Source: Halichoerus grypus
Taxonomy: Eukaryota > Chordata > Mammalia > Carnivora > Phocidae
Direction of reading: 5' to 3'
Assembly (NCBI RefSeq): GCF_964656455.1
Contig: NC_135715.1
Location: 167,306,437 to 167,370,436 of the forward strand
DNA length: 64,000 nt
The notes under the pieces are model-generated. The model was not told the origin of the DNA. It worked only from the letters and a program-made list of their open reading frames with translations, and ran no database searches. Below are positions 21,251 to 33,418 of this stretch, one piece after another. Numbering within the stretch: position 1 is the stretch's first letter; each line of letters opens with the position of its first letter. The translations under genes and the position numbers were made by a program.

Positions 21251-22114
21251 CTCAAAAATAGCTTTCCTTTTGTGTTTCCCCCAGCCTTAATATTTTTAGC
21301 TGAGAGGAAGTGAGCTAGAAAGGCTGCGGGCCTCTTACTTTCTTACTCTTGTATGTCTTCCTGTTTCTCTGTCTCCGGTGCTCCATCCCTCTTATTTTTC
21401 ACTTCTTCCAAGGAGACAGCAAATTAAATGAGAATTAGGTGTTGCTATGGTTACTGTGTTCCGTAGAGCTTCACCTGCACCCACGCTGCTTAGGCATTGT
21501 AAAGTCTTAAGTTGACAAATATTTGAAAGGCATGAAAAGCATCTTGGAGGAAAGAAATTAAGCAGAAACCATGCTTAAATATTTAAAGAGAAACATATTC
21601 CTAGTCTCTGAAAACTGAAATGATATCACTACCTAGGGAGTGAAGGAATTCTAATGTTACCCTTGTGCTAGAGAATGTTAGATAGTATGTCCTATTTCTC
21701 TAGATGAACATGTTCAACCACTCGTCAGAATTGGAGCGACTGTTTTATCACTGAGTAGATGTAAGAGAATTCTTTAAAATATTTTACATGCACATTTGTA
21801 AAAGACTGGGTTGTGCATATTGTCTTCCTCTAAAGTATTTTTATTTTGAGCCATAAATACAGAAAAAGTCATCCTAACTGCACACTAGGAATCTACACTT
21901 TATGAAGGCAAATTTTTAAAAATAAGATATTCTATGCTCTTCTTCTTACTTGTGGTTTATTGAATTTAATAATCTGAAAATATACATGCCCTCTAAGAAA
22001 TTAAAATAGTACCTTTTAGTAAATGATATTCTTCCTTGGGAAGGATTCACTGTCTGTCTTTCTTCCACTTAAATATCAGGCTGGTGAGCCATAGGTATTT
22101 CTAATATTATGGCC
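21251..22114. other. Unassigned unique sequence
   Basis: AT-rich, no frame, no recognised repeat. Confidence 0.5.
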
Positions 22115-22610
22115 CATAAATCATTCATTTATTTATTTAACAGATGGTTATTGGATCTCTAATATGCAGCAGGAATTTTTCTGAATGTGTGGGGTATTGG
22201 GACATGCCATACAAATTCCCACCCTCATGGAGTTTATATTCTAATAACAGGAGACAGAAACTAATGAATGAATAAATAAATGAACATTTGAAACATGAAG
22301 AACTGCTACAAGGAAGAGGAAACAAAAACATACGATAGAGCTTATTTGGGATGAGATGGGCTGCCTTTGGAGACTCAAGTAATGAGAAGTAGTCAGCCAT
22401 GGGAGTATGGGGAAGAGGGGGTGCAGCAAGAATTTTCAAGCCGTGGAAACAGCATAAAAAACAGCTTAAAAGCAGGAAGAAGCCTGGCATATTTGAGAAA
22501 CAAATGCAAGGCCAATGGCACTGGAGTCTAATGAACATGGTAAAGGATTGTAGGAGAGGAGATCAGCAGAAGGCAAGTACCACACCACGCAGGTCCTCTT
22601 GACCATGATT
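22115..22610 (-). mobile_element. L2 LINE 3' end, antisense
   Basis: On the plus strand, 'attcatttatttatttaaca' leads into 'cccaccctcatggagtttat' and later 'agcaggaagaagcctggcat', 'gaaacaaatgcaaggccaat' and 'tctaatgaacatggtaaagg', in the order of reverse-complemented L2. The minus-strand frame 22137-22538 is a by-product of it. Confidence 0.7.
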
Positions 22611-24985
22611 AGGGGTTTTTGACTTTTACTGGACGTGTGGTGCATTCTAATTTTTAAGGTAGTAGAAGCAGAATTTTTTGAGAATCTCATAAAAGCTTTC
22701 AAAGAATAATTATATTTTCTAAATCCCTGTAGACATATCTGTATCTTATTCACTAATGTGTTAAGTCACAAGAGAGAAATGATTTAGAAAGTCAGAAATC
22801 AATGGTGGGGCTAAAATCAGGCTTATGTTAACCTGGTCTAATATAATGGTCTAAACACAGGTACCCCAAATTGTGTCATTATCTTTAGATACTGGGAAAT
22901 TACATGTATAAGTAATTTTAACCCCTTGTTGCCTTTTTGTACCCAAAACTAACCTTTAAAAAGCAAACCTGAACAGAAAAGTACAGATACATATTTGAGA
23001 AAAGCAGTCACAAAAATCATTCCAGTTTCAATATGGTTGTGTTCTTTGGCTATTGCCCCACAGCAGCTTTAGTTTCTCCACAGCAGCTTTAGTGGTAAAC
23101 AAGGCCAGGTGCCAAGCAACAACCAACATGGTACTGAAATTTATAAATAAATTAAATAGCAGAGTAACACATATTTTACTTCTTGGAGGCAGTGGTTTAA
23201 ATCTGAGAATTTAGTAAGTGAGCTGATCCAATTTCATGATGATCTTGGATCACCTGTGAGATTAATGATCATGCGTATATTGCTTATACTAAATATTTAA
23301 TGTACTTGTTGGATATTTGTAGACCTAGTGTAATGATCTATTGAACTTAGCATTAAACACAGTCTGTCAGACATTTGATTTTACTTCTGGCATACTTCAA
23401 GACTGTTTACTTTTTTTCTAGGCATTCCTCAGTAGAAAGCAGAACTATTAATTTTTTTTTTATTCCTTCATGTAATGTTATTTACAGGACATTCTCAGTA
23501 TGTCACACAATGTAGGATAAATTAGTATTTTTATTTTATAGTGAAGAATTGAATTAATGTTGATTTTTCATTCTTTCCTTGACTCCATTTTGTTTTGTTT
23601 TTAGGATTAATTAAATCATGATGTAAATTGCTTTAATCTGGAACCATATGATAGAGTGATATATCTATGTCCCAGATTTGCAGTTACTCAGGTTAAATAT
23701 TAAAAGTATGAATAACAAACCGAGAAATAATTCTGATATATATTAAACTAAATAGTGTTCTTGGAATTTTATTCAAATGTGGGCTTTTTAATATTGAGAT
23801 ATCACTAACCATCAAATAAAAAGGAAAATGTTATTTTAAAGGATTGATGATCAGGCTTTAAAAAGAAACAGTAATTTTATTCTAAACGTACAACCATGCT
23901 TATGCTACAGAATATAAAATATATAGCATATTGCTCTCCTCTAATTGACATTGACTAGAAATGCAAGACATAAAACTAAAAAAGAATATAACCCACAATA
24001 AGATAAATGATAAAGAATAGTATGGCCTATAAATGATATGCAAATTCAGAGGAGGGAGATATAGCACCATATGTAGAAGCTAAAGATTTCATGTGGGAAG
24101 CAGAATGTGGAGTGGGGCTGCATAAGTGGCTGGGTTTGGAAGAGTGCCCAGGTAGGACAGTAGTAAAAGCAAAGACACTGAGACAACAGTGAGCAAAGTA
24201 AACCAGATTGCCTGCAATGGAGGACTCCTTTTGGAGAAGAGTGGGATTGGAAGGTAGTCTTGGATTTGTAGAGGTCCTTAAACACTGGGTTTAGTAGGAG
24301 TTTTGGTTTTATCATAAGGCCATGAGAGTGAAGGGTTTGGAAATCAGGATTTTGATTTCTGGGGAGTGGTATGAGGAATGTGCTATCTAAGATCAGCAAA
24401 ACAAATTTGAGAGGATAGAGTGGCAGGTTTAGAATTCTACATATGGCATAGCATAGGGACACCGACCTATTTAGAGTGTAAGACCAAGGGATTTGTTTGG
24501 GAGCTATGGTTTCAGACATTTTCATGAACCATTGAGAAAATATCAATACCAATAAATGGAAGTAGACGATGATGATAGAGATGGAGTAAGGAATCCCAGC
24601 CCTTTGACATCTTCCAGAAGACAGGTTTGAGGAAGCCAAAAGAGTTAGAAACCATGTAGAACTGTAGTCAGTAAGTAATATGAGCATCTATTGGGGTTAT
24701 GTCACGTGCATAAAAAGTACATATTTTAAAAGGACAATGGCTTTGGAAAACAGCAAAGAAATAAGGACAAATTTCAATACAACTCCTCTGATTTCTAGGC
24801 TATATTGAAAATGGACTGCATGACTTCAGAAATTAATACAGGAAACTGATATTGAAAATCAATGAAACGTGTGTATATCTAAACAGATTTTTTCTAAATA
24901 CTACAAAAACATTTTTGCTATTTTTTCTGATTTTAAATATTTGCATTCTAAAAATGTTTAATATCTTTGTAACTACTATCGTATG
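22611..24985. other. Unassigned AT-rich sequence with a small tandem duplication
   Basis: Contains two copies of 'ccacagcagctttagt' at 23058-23073 and 23078-23093 (period 20). The part 24050-24690 is G/A-rich on the plus strand and vaguely like antisense L2, but not enough to call. A 213-codon minus-strand frame there lacks any domain. Confidence 0.4.
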
Positions 24986-25211
24986 GTAGGGTTGGCAAGC
25001 TATTCTGTGAAGGGTCAGATAGAAAACCTTAAGACTTTGTAGGTCACATCCACTCTCTCTTGGCAATTACTCAGCTCTGTTGTGGTAGCAAGAAGACAGC
25101 CATAAACAATATGTGAACAAATGGGTATTGAAGTGTTCCAATTAAACTTTATTTACGAATAAAGGTGATAGGCCCATTTGACCTATGGACTGTAGCTTAC
25201 CAACTCCTGGC
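24986..25211. mobile_element. Old non-autonomous DNA transposon with terminal inverted repeats (hAT-Charlie-like)
   Basis: The left end 'tagggttggcaagctattct' and right end 'tgtagcttaccaactcctgg' are imperfect inverted repeats. The interior has 'tgtgaagggtcagatagaaa' and 'attaaacttta', as in widespread mammalian hAT-derived elements. About 225 bases, no transposase. Family recognised by eye. Confidence 0.7.
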
Positions 25212-25643
25212 ATATACTGTCCTGTTAGAACATGAATCTAGAAAATGTCTTTGAAATTAGGTAATCACACTTTTAAAAGAGGTCACAAATACATGAAAAC
25301 TATCTAAGGACAATAGTTGCATATTTCCCTTTTTGAAGCCCCATGGGAAGAACTTATAGATTTCTCTCAAGTCAGAACATAGTAGAACCTGTAGACCTAA
25401 ACCACTGGATTAGTTTCATCATATGGCCACGTGTTGTGTGTACCTTTTTTTTTTTCTTGGCCTCTAGTAACCTCAGAATAAAATTGTGTGCCATTTCCAA
25501 TAACTCTTAGGAACTTATACATTTCACATGACTAACTCTTCTATGATTTATTTTCTTACTAATGATTTCCTTTTGTCCTTATCTTTTGAATCCTTTTTTA
25601 AAACAAGGCCAGGTATAAATAAGGCTATTTTCTATATTTTCAT
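25212..25643. other. Unassigned sequence
   Basis: No frame or repeat recognised between the DNA transposon and the L1 at 25659. Confidence 0.5.
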
Positions 25644-25658
25644 GAGAGAGCCACTTTT

Positions 25659-26262
25659 TTTTTTTTTAATTTTATTATGTTATGTTAGTCACCATACAAT
25701 ACATTATTGGTTTTTGATGTGGTGATCCACGATCCATTGTTTTCGTACAACACCCAGTGCTCCATGCAGTACGTGCCCTCCTTAATACCCATCACCGGGC
25801 TAACCAATCCCCCCTCCCCTCTCCCTTCTAAAACCCTGTTTGTTTCTCAGAGTCCATAGTCTCTCATGGTTCATCTCTCCCTCCAATTCCCCACCCCCCA
25901 TTTTTCCCTTCCTTCTCCTAATGTCCTCCATGTTATTCCTTATGTTCCACAAATAAGTGAAACCATATGATAATTGACTTTCTCTGCTTGACTTATTTCA
26001 CTTAGCATAATCTCCAGTCCCATCCATGTTGTTGTAAAAGTTGGGTATTCATCTTTTCTGATGGCTGAGTCATATTCCATTGTATATATGGACCACATCT
26101 TCTTTATCCATTCATCCGTTGAAGGGCATCTCGGCTCTTTCCACAGTTTGTCTATTGTGGACATTGCTGCTATGAACATTGGGGTGCATATGGCCCTTCT
26201 TTTCACTACATCTGTGTCTTTGGGGTAAATACCCAGTAGTGCAATTGCTGGGTCATAGGGTA
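25659..26262 (-). mobile_element. 5'-truncated L1, antisense, with perfect TSD
   Basis: Poly(T) start, then reversed L1 3' UTR ('acaacacccagtgctccatg'), then the C-terminus of ORF2 as an open minus-strand frame at 25940-26206 ('DEWIKKMWSIYTMEYDSAIR', an L1 ORF2 C-terminal signature). Flanked by a 15-base TSD 'gagagagccactttt' at 25644-25658 and 26263-26277. About 604 bases remain of a full L1 of roughly 6 kb. Confidence 0.95.
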
Positions 26263-26277
26263 GAGAGAGCCACTTTT

Positions 26278-26741
26278 AATTAAATGTGTGCCTATAGTAT
26301 TCTTACTTTCCAGAAGTGAAGGTGGTATGGCATTTCAATCATGTTTGCTATTAAATTAGGACAGATGGCATTGCTCTTGTTATTCAGTTTCGATAACTGA
26401 AATCATTTTCTCACACATAAACTGTAACTTTTGTGTGTATCTGATATTAGGGGACATTTATTAAATCTATTACCCTCACATTTAAAAAAAATGGGATGGT
26501 TTGTTGTTTCTGAACCTTTCACTATGTCTGTGTTCACAAATGCCTTTCAAATGATTTTTCAACCCTTAGAACTCAAGTGATCCTGGCAGGAAGCTGCGAA
26601 AACCCAAATATTTTCTCTCTTTATGATGAGTGCATGACCATGGAAATACTCTGGGGATTAGAATTCAGATATTTAAATATTGTTCTCTTTCTCTCCAAAA
26701 TGGTGCATGAGGTGCAAATTGAAATCTGGGACTCACGGTAT
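26278..26741. other. Unassigned sequence
   Basis: No feature recognised between the L1 and the SINE at 26760. Confidence 0.5.
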
Positions 26742-26759
26742 AAGAAACTACAAGTTTTA

Positions 26760-26956
26760 GGGCGCCTGGGTGGCTCAGTTGGTTGGGCGGCTGCCTTCGG
26801 CTCAGGTCATGATCCTGGAGTCCCTGGATCGAGTCCCGCATCGGGCTTCCTGCTCGGCAGGGAGTCTGCTTTCCCTCTGACCCTCCCCCCCTCATGTGCT
26901 CTCTCTCTCATTCTCTCTCTCTCAAATAAATAAATAAAAAATCTTTAAAAAAAAAA
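26760..26956 (+). mobile_element. Can-SINE, young
   Basis: Head 'gggcgcctgggtggctcagt', C/T body, 'caaataaataaataaaaaat' tail with poly(A). Perfect 18-base TSD 'aagaaactacaagtttta' at 26742-26759 and 26957-26974. A plus-strand frame crossing it (26577-26933) is incidental. Confidence 0.97.
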
Positions 26957-26974
26957 AAGAAACTACAAGTTTTA

Positions 26975-27801
26975 ATTTTTTGTTTTACATGCTCTTCATG
27001 TGAAATGATACCATTGTCTTCTGATTTTAATAATAGGTCTTGTTAATACATTGGAATTAAATAGTTGGACAAATTTTGCCTGTCCCATTAAACCAATAGT
27101 GAGATGTTTTTGTTTGACTCTTCTAGAAATGGACAAGAGAGCTCTTCATGTGACCATTAGCCTGAAAAAAAAAGTGTTATCAGTTAGGTGCAACTTGGTA
27201 ATGATTCTCTGATCTACCCAAGGAGAGTGCCGTAGGAAATGCCAGTGTGTACCTGTGTCCACACACAGGTCGTAGTTAACACTGAAACAGTATTTTGAAT
27301 TTGGGGTAACTATGTTATACAATTATATAATAGATATAATAGTATAGTTATAATAGTTATAATATAATAGTTATATAATATAATCTAATAGTAGAACAAG
27401 AACTGACACCTTGCTGGAAAAATTTATACCAAATTCAATGAGAATTTCACTTTATAGTTAAAATGTAATTTGCTGAGTTTTATTCTATCAATACTTAAAT
27501 TAATAACATTTAAAAGTTAAACACTTGAATTATACATCGATATGTACATGTATCATTATGTACATTGACTCATCATAAAAATTTTTCTCCATGTCTGAAG
27601 TGAGAGAGGATAAAATGGAGAACAGAAAGTAGAATCATATGGTGATCACTCCAGCTTTACTTTGCGTTGTTATTTCTTCAAGCCCACATTGCTACTCTTT
27701 CATTTGTCGTTGGTAGGACTACACACCTGATTACCTAATTCCACAACTATGTGTGATTGCCACATTTATTAATACCTATACTCCTTTGAGCAAGTTGCCT
27801 A
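26975..27801. other. AT-rich unassigned sequence
   Basis: Includes a cryptic ATA/TAT-simple stretch at 27315-27392. No gene. Confidence 0.5.

Positions 27802-27802
<1 letters not shown>

Positions 27803-27831
<29 letters not shown>
27803..27831. repeat. (TG)14 microsatellite
   Basis: Fourteen uninterrupted TG units. Confidence 0.95.
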
Positions 27832-27835
<4 letters not shown>

Positions 27836-28855
27836 TTTATAAAGGGCAACTTGTCTTAGCATAGACTCATAAAGGAAGTGCGTTCCAAAAAAATCTACAA
27901 CCACCTTGGCCCTTGTCTCATTATCTTTAAAATGAGGATGGCTGCCAAAGATCTTGCAAGTTTTTGTGTTGTTTTGTTTTTACATCTAAGAATCTGGAAG
28001 TCAAATTAGAGCTGACTTTAGGACAGCGATGTCTTGTTTCTCAGGAAGTAAAACAGGGTGAACAAAATGCTCTACATGCCACAATTACAGTTCCAAAGAA
28101 AAAGGCAATGACAAAGTTACCATATATTAGACATGTCTGTCATCCACTGGTTATATCAGCCATTCTTGAACAGCTGAAAATGAAGGAACTGTAGCCTTTT
28201 TTGGACATAAGTCTAAGCAGTTTACATTTTAAGTCAATATTAAATCATGCCATGAGTTGATACTGGGTTATACAACATGAAGAGACATGGGCATTGCACT
28301 GAATTTATTTGGAAGAGGATGTAAATGAAAATAACATTTTACAGACCCTTACTTATTTTATTGCTTGGTATAGTCGACACCGTAACTTTTTCAGAATGAA
28401 TCGAAAACTTTCTATTGCATTGCACTTAGATTTATCTCTCTAGATCATTGTATGTAGGCTGTAAACATTTTCATAGAGTAGTTCACTTTTTAAGTATCTT
28501 CGAGAAATTCAGTAATCTCATTATTAGAATAGAGAATGTGGTATCTTAGTCACTATATAATTTTTATTTGCTTTTTTGTACAATACCTACAAGGTATCCC
28601 TACTGCCAAGAAAATTATGTGGATGAAGGGAGTGGTCAACAAATATGTTTGAATGAATGAATGGTTTTAGAGAAAGTAGTTGAGAATCCCAAAAAGCTTA
28701 ATACAACTTACTTAGTACTATACCAAAAAGGAAATAATGGCTCTTTTTTTGGGTAGTAATATTTTAAGGAATTGACCCCATCCCCTCCCTTCAAAAGAAA
28801 AAAATCCATTTGTCTAAAATCTCAATCTTTACCTTTGTTTAAGATGCAGAAAGCA
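27832..28855. other. Unassigned sequence with a short open frame
   Basis: The plus-strand frame 27964-28194 (76 codons) has mixed composition but no family I recognise, no upstream promoter and no splice context. Otherwise AT-rich unique sequence. Confidence 0.45.
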
Positions 28856-28859
28856 TTAT

Positions 28860-28985
28860 CACTCTGCACTCCTGTTGAGACCCTGGGAAAGTTACTGAGT
28901 CTCTGCGCCTCAGTTTTCTAATCACAAAATGAGGGGATGAATATAATTGTCTCCAAGATCACTTCACATTCTATGGTGAATTGAA
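28860..28985 (+). mobile_element. MIR SINE fragment
   Basis: 'ccctgggaaagttactgagt', 'ctcagttttctaatcacaaa' and 'atgagg' match the MIR core and 3' half. Confidence 0.7.
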
Positions 28986-29088
28986 AGGACATTGCATTAA
29001 TTCCCACTTTTGCACAAATAGTTTGTCATGTTAGCTAGCTATTTGCCCAGCAAAGATTTCAGTGATTAAAGTGCTGTATACATAAGGT

Positions 29089-29115
29089 GTTTTTGTTTGT
29101 TTGTTTGTTTGTTTT
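29089..29115. repeat. (TTTG)n microsatellite
   Basis: Five to six TTTG units. Confidence 0.9.
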
Positions 29116-29189
29116 AGGGAAAGCAGAATGTCACTAAGGAAGGTTGGCGTTATGAGGTGTCTTTCAAACTATCCATTATGGGCACTTAC

Positions 29190-29340
29190 TTTATATTCAG
29201 CAAATGCTTATTAAGAACCTGTTACGAGCCCCCTACTGTGATGAGTCATGTTAGCAGTATGAAGAAGAAAACAAGACTGCGTCCTTATTCTCCAGGAACT
29301 TACAGAGTAGGGGAAGGCAACCATGTCCCATCTTTTGGAT
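29190..29340 (-). mobile_element. L2 LINE 3' end fragment, antisense
   Basis: 'tattcagcaaatgcttatta', 'agaacctgttacgagccccc' and 'ctccaggaacttacagagta' follow the reverse complement of the L2 terminus. Confidence 0.6.
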
Positions 29341-31199
29341 AACTAAACAAGCTATAAATGAACACTTATCACATCCTTAATTTACCTGTTTAAAAGTACT
29401 TGGAGGAGGAAATGTGTATGTGTTGGCTTTAATAGGAACCAAGTCATAGTATGGTTATTTGTTAAAATGAGTGGTACAAATAATCTGAGCTGTTGGAAAG
29501 ATGAGACTGAGACAAGGCTTTAGGAAAAGATAGATACAACTCTACACACCTGGCAGATATTTGCCCTCCTATAGCTGGTGTGCATTTAAAAAAAAAAGAA
29601 GAATTGTTTTTGAAAAAGTTATTTTGCAATAGAAAGACAATAAAAATGTTTATTCACTAATATATATGGTACCTGTTTTATTTCTTTGTGTAGTAAGTCT
29701 TAATCCATCAAACTTACTATGAAAGAAATAGTTCTCATAACTCCTTTAAATTTTCTGTTAATTCTAGATGATCTATAAATATCCATTTAAATTCTCTGAG
29801 AATGGCTTCTGCTTCAGATGTAAGTCCTCTGGAAGACAAGATGCTTTGGAAAGGATGGAAAGGAGGAGGAGGTGTGCCCAAAGGATTTATTGTACCATTT
29901 TTCAAAGCAGAGGCCAGCTGTTGTGGAACTAGAATTAAAATGTAAATTATCAAAGGAGGATAATGAGAGCCATTCCTTTCAGACAATGCCCAGTGCAATC
30001 AGAGTAAGAAAAGGGTCTGGGGAAATTTTCTACTAAGCACAAGTCACGGATGATGAACAGAAAGGCTGGGAGGGAAGTGATTTACAAGAAACTGACTGGA
30101 TACAACCCATGGATTGTCTAGTACTCTGGGCAGTTGAATTCATTGAGGAACAGACCTTCAGTTCTGCTGGGACTGAATCCAAATCACCATATAACTGCAC
30201 AGAATTGAGGAAGTCACTACATCAGTACCATAGGAGGACTGTAAATTGAACCACAGTGCTGGCATGAGTTGCATTTCAATTTATGTGGTTTTATGAATCA
30301 AAACAGAAATCTTTGCGTACAGTGCAACAGCCAGTGCCACAAGAGAACAAAATAGAAAGATGAAGCATGAGCTTGGTCAGGATTTTCTTTGTAAACCAGA
30401 GGACAAAAACCCATGAAAGTTTTCAAATCCAAGGATTTTCACAAATAAATTAGTTTTTGTTTTATTTTTTGTTCAAATCTAAGTACTTCAGAAAAGGTCT
30501 AAAGGGCTACACGTAAGTCATACAGGTATATGTCCATTTGAACTGACCTTTTAATCCTAATAGTTAATGTCACTGTTATTCAGACATCATGATTCTGTAA
30601 TGAAGAAATCAAATGTCAATGAGGGAAAAAATGGGAAATATATTGACTTATATTTGGGTTTTACACAAACTGTAAGTGAGGGAGTAAAAGAACTTTAAAC
30701 TGTAAGATTTTGGGGTGTGGGGGCCTTATACATATTTTTTATGACATAGTGATCAATAATTTTGTCTTTTATATGACCATAAAGTTTATATGGGCTAGTG
30801 AACAATTTCTATAGTGTCCAAACAGCTAAAGATCAGATCAAAGTTAATGCCTGAAATAATAAGGGGTTTGATTAGCAAATTACCGGCTTAAATTTTAGCA
30901 CCTACCTCCTACCCCTTCCTGCCAACCCAGTGTTTTGTTTTGATCCATGACTCTTTTTCTATATGCACTCTTGCTGGTTGATCTGTTCCATTTTCAGAGC
31001 TTTAACAACCTCCTGTATTCTCACAAGTCTCTAATCTGCTTGGGTTTCTTCTCTGGAGAGTCAGATTCATATACTCTACTTGGTAGCTCCACTTGGGTTC
31101 TGTGGGCACCTGAAACTCAGTATGTTCATAATGAAACTTATTTCAACATCCATCCGACATTCTTCTTAGAGTCCATGTTATAGGTAATGGGATTGTTCC
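29341..31199. other. Unassigned unique sequence
   Basis: No frame of note; the minus-strand frame 29735-29998 and plus-strand frame 30947-31183 have no domain. The part 30930-31199 grades into the L2 below. Confidence 0.45.
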
Positions 31200-31935
31200 A
31201 AGTCAGAAACCAAAGGTCATCCTGGACTTCTAAACATATTTCCTAAACGTATATTTCTTTCAATTTTTCCTCCTTTCCATCTTTACTCTCACTGAATTGG
31301 TTTTCCACCTTTCATCTATAATAGAGCAATTAATTTCCCTGCCTCCAATCTTTTCCTATTAAATTCAGTCTTTATATGAACTAGAGTGATCTTTCTAAAC
31401 TGTGTATCTAACTAGATTACTCTTCTCTTTAAAATACTGAATCCATCCAATGAATCATGGAACACTACATCAAAAACTAATGATGTAATGTATGGTGATT
31501 AACATAACATAATAAAATAAAAAAAATAAAAAAATAAAAAATAAAAAAAATAATAAAATAAAATAAAAATACTGAATCCATTGTCTTTTTAACATCGACT
31601 CTAAAGCCATGCGAAATCTCTCGATTCCCTATCTCTTCAATCTTATTGTCAGCCACTCCCTGCCTATATTTTCGGCCATCCTTAGAACTGCCAAACTACT
31701 GTAGTTCTCTACATATTACTTACTATATTCTTCCCATTATAGTTTTTTTTTTTTTTTTCTGCATGACTAACTGCTTTTCATCTTTCAAAACCAAATCAGT
31801 TTTTGTATTTCTCTCCCACTGGATATTTATGCTTCTTGAGGCAAGGAACTATCATATTCACCTTTGTAGACCCAGTAACTGGTAGAGTGCCTGCCATATA
31901 CTACACTTAGTAATTATTTGTTGAACTAAGCAATG
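31200..31935 (+). mobile_element. L2 LINE 3' region, split by a small L1
   Basis: 'aggtcatcctggacttctaa', 'tagagtgatctttctaaact' and, after the L1 insertion, 'gcaaggaactatcatattca' and 'taattatttgttgaactaag' follow L2 sense order to its terminus. A T16 run at about 31742 is internal. Confidence 0.75.
31447..31565 (+). mobile_element. Very short 5'-truncated L1 with perfect TSD
   Basis: Carries only the terminal 3' UTR ('caatgaatcatggaacacta', 'ctaatgatgtaatgtatggt') and a long A/T-simple tail, about 119 bases in all. Perfect 16-base TSD 'aaaatactgaatccat' at 31431-31446 and 31566-31581. Same subfamily end as at 691-972. Inserted in L2. Confidence 0.95.
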
Positions 31936-32139
31936 CTGGTTTATGATTGTATTTAGCTTTTGCTACTGATTGCTTAGATTAAGTGGGTGCTTGTCTACTA
32001 CATTGAATTTCCATCCAGGGAGCTAACTTCAGTCAAATACTTTGGTATACCAAGTAATTTTATCATGCTTCTTGATCTGTGCTTCTAATCTGTTCAGCAT
32101 CTACTTCCAAAGAGCACTTGTTTCATTTTTCCACCCAAC
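31936..32139. other. Unassigned sequence
   Basis: No feature recognised. Confidence 0.4.
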
Positions 32140-32285
32140 CCTGGGTAAACTAAAGGCTCTGAGCCTCAGTTTCTTCACCCTAGATAGTTCCTTTTTCAAA
32201 GGGTTCTTATGAGAATTAACTGTGACAGAGAGCCTTTGTGAAAATGGTGGCACAGTGTCAAGCACAGCACTGGAGCTCAATATTT
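32140..32285 (+). mobile_element. MIR SINE fragment
   Basis: 'gagcctcagtttcttcaccc' and 'agcacagcactggagctcaa' mark the MIR 3' half. Confidence 0.65.
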
Positions 32286-33223
32286 AGTGATTTTTCAAAA
32301 AAAAAATGAAGACTCTTAATGCTTTCTAAAATGTGAAACATCGCTATTGGAAAATAAGAATGTTTAACTGCTACTAGGAGAAAGGTGAGCTAAAATTCTC
32401 AGCTATTGAAGGACCATGCTATGGGTCCGACTTTACACATTTGGCATGACTGAATTCTTTATGCTCAACAGACCTCCAAGAAAATTGAGTTTTAAGAATA
32501 AACCACTGAGGAAGAATTATTGTAACAATATCCTTTGTATAATAATTAAATATTTTATTTAAGTGACAATGATACTAGCATTTATAAGGTCAGCAAAGAT
32601 CCTAATATGCTTGAAATTTATGTTGTTTTGCTTAGGTTAACTTAGTTTAATGGCAATAAATGATTTACCAAATAGATTAATCATTAAAACCAGCAAAGTA
32701 ATCAGAAGTTTAGCATATCTGTCTCAAGTCAGTGCCGGAAATTAGGACCTCCTACTTTAAGTCTTTCCTGGGGACTAAAATATTAAATTTATATGTCTAT
32801 CACATTTAATATTTCTTATCTTTGCTCAAGGATTAATTATGTTGTTCAGTCTCAAGGAATAAAAAAAATTAATAATTTATGCCTAAATGATACATAGTGA
32901 GTGTTTTTGCAATACTAATTAGTATCTTGTAATTAAAAGTCTTGGGTTACATCTATATAGGGCTGTCAGGTCAAATATTAACCTACATTCCAATTAAATC
33001 CAGCTGGTCAGTATTTTGTGTGAGGTATCAAAGCTATTGGTCTAAAATTAGAACTTGAACTGGGTTGATACTTTGAATCAAGATTTTGAGTAAGTTTTTG
33101 GTTGCAGCTTCGCAAAATTACTTTAAAATTGTTGGGGGAAAGTAGAAATTAAAGTATAATTCAAATCCCATTTAGTAACTTCTGGAGGGGTATGTGAGTT
33201 ATTTATTTAACTCGGAATTTAAT
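32286..33223. other. Unassigned AT-rich sequence
   Basis: No gene or repeat recognised. Confidence 0.5.
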
Positions 33224-33232
33224 TATAATAAC

Positions 33233-33409
33233 TTTTTCTTTTTTTAAAATATTTTATTTATTTATTTGATAGAAAGAGACACAGCAAGAGAGGGAACACA
33301 AGCAGGGGGAGTGGGAGAGGGAGAAGGATGCGGGGCTCCATCCCGGGACCCTGGGATCATGACCTGAGCCGAAGGCAGACACTTAACGACTGAGCCTCCC
33401 AGTCGCCCC
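33233..33409 (-). mobile_element. Can-SINE with internal deletion
   Basis: 'attttatttatttatttgat', GA-rich body and reversed head 'actgagcctcccagtcgccc'. TSD 'tataataac' at 33224-33232 and 33410-33418. Compared with its siblings it lacks about 30 bases after 'gggagaagga' (33326), joining directly to 'tgcggggctccatcccggga'. Confidence 0.92.
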
Positions 33410-33418
33410 TATAATAAC

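Noticed and set aside
24046..24687. 213-codon minus-strand frame
   Set aside because: No recognised domain, no promoter or splice context, and composition fits an old repeat read in a chance-open frame.
27964..28194. 76-codon plus-strand frame as a small gene
   Set aside because: Composition is mixed but matches no family I know, and nothing nearby suggests transcription.
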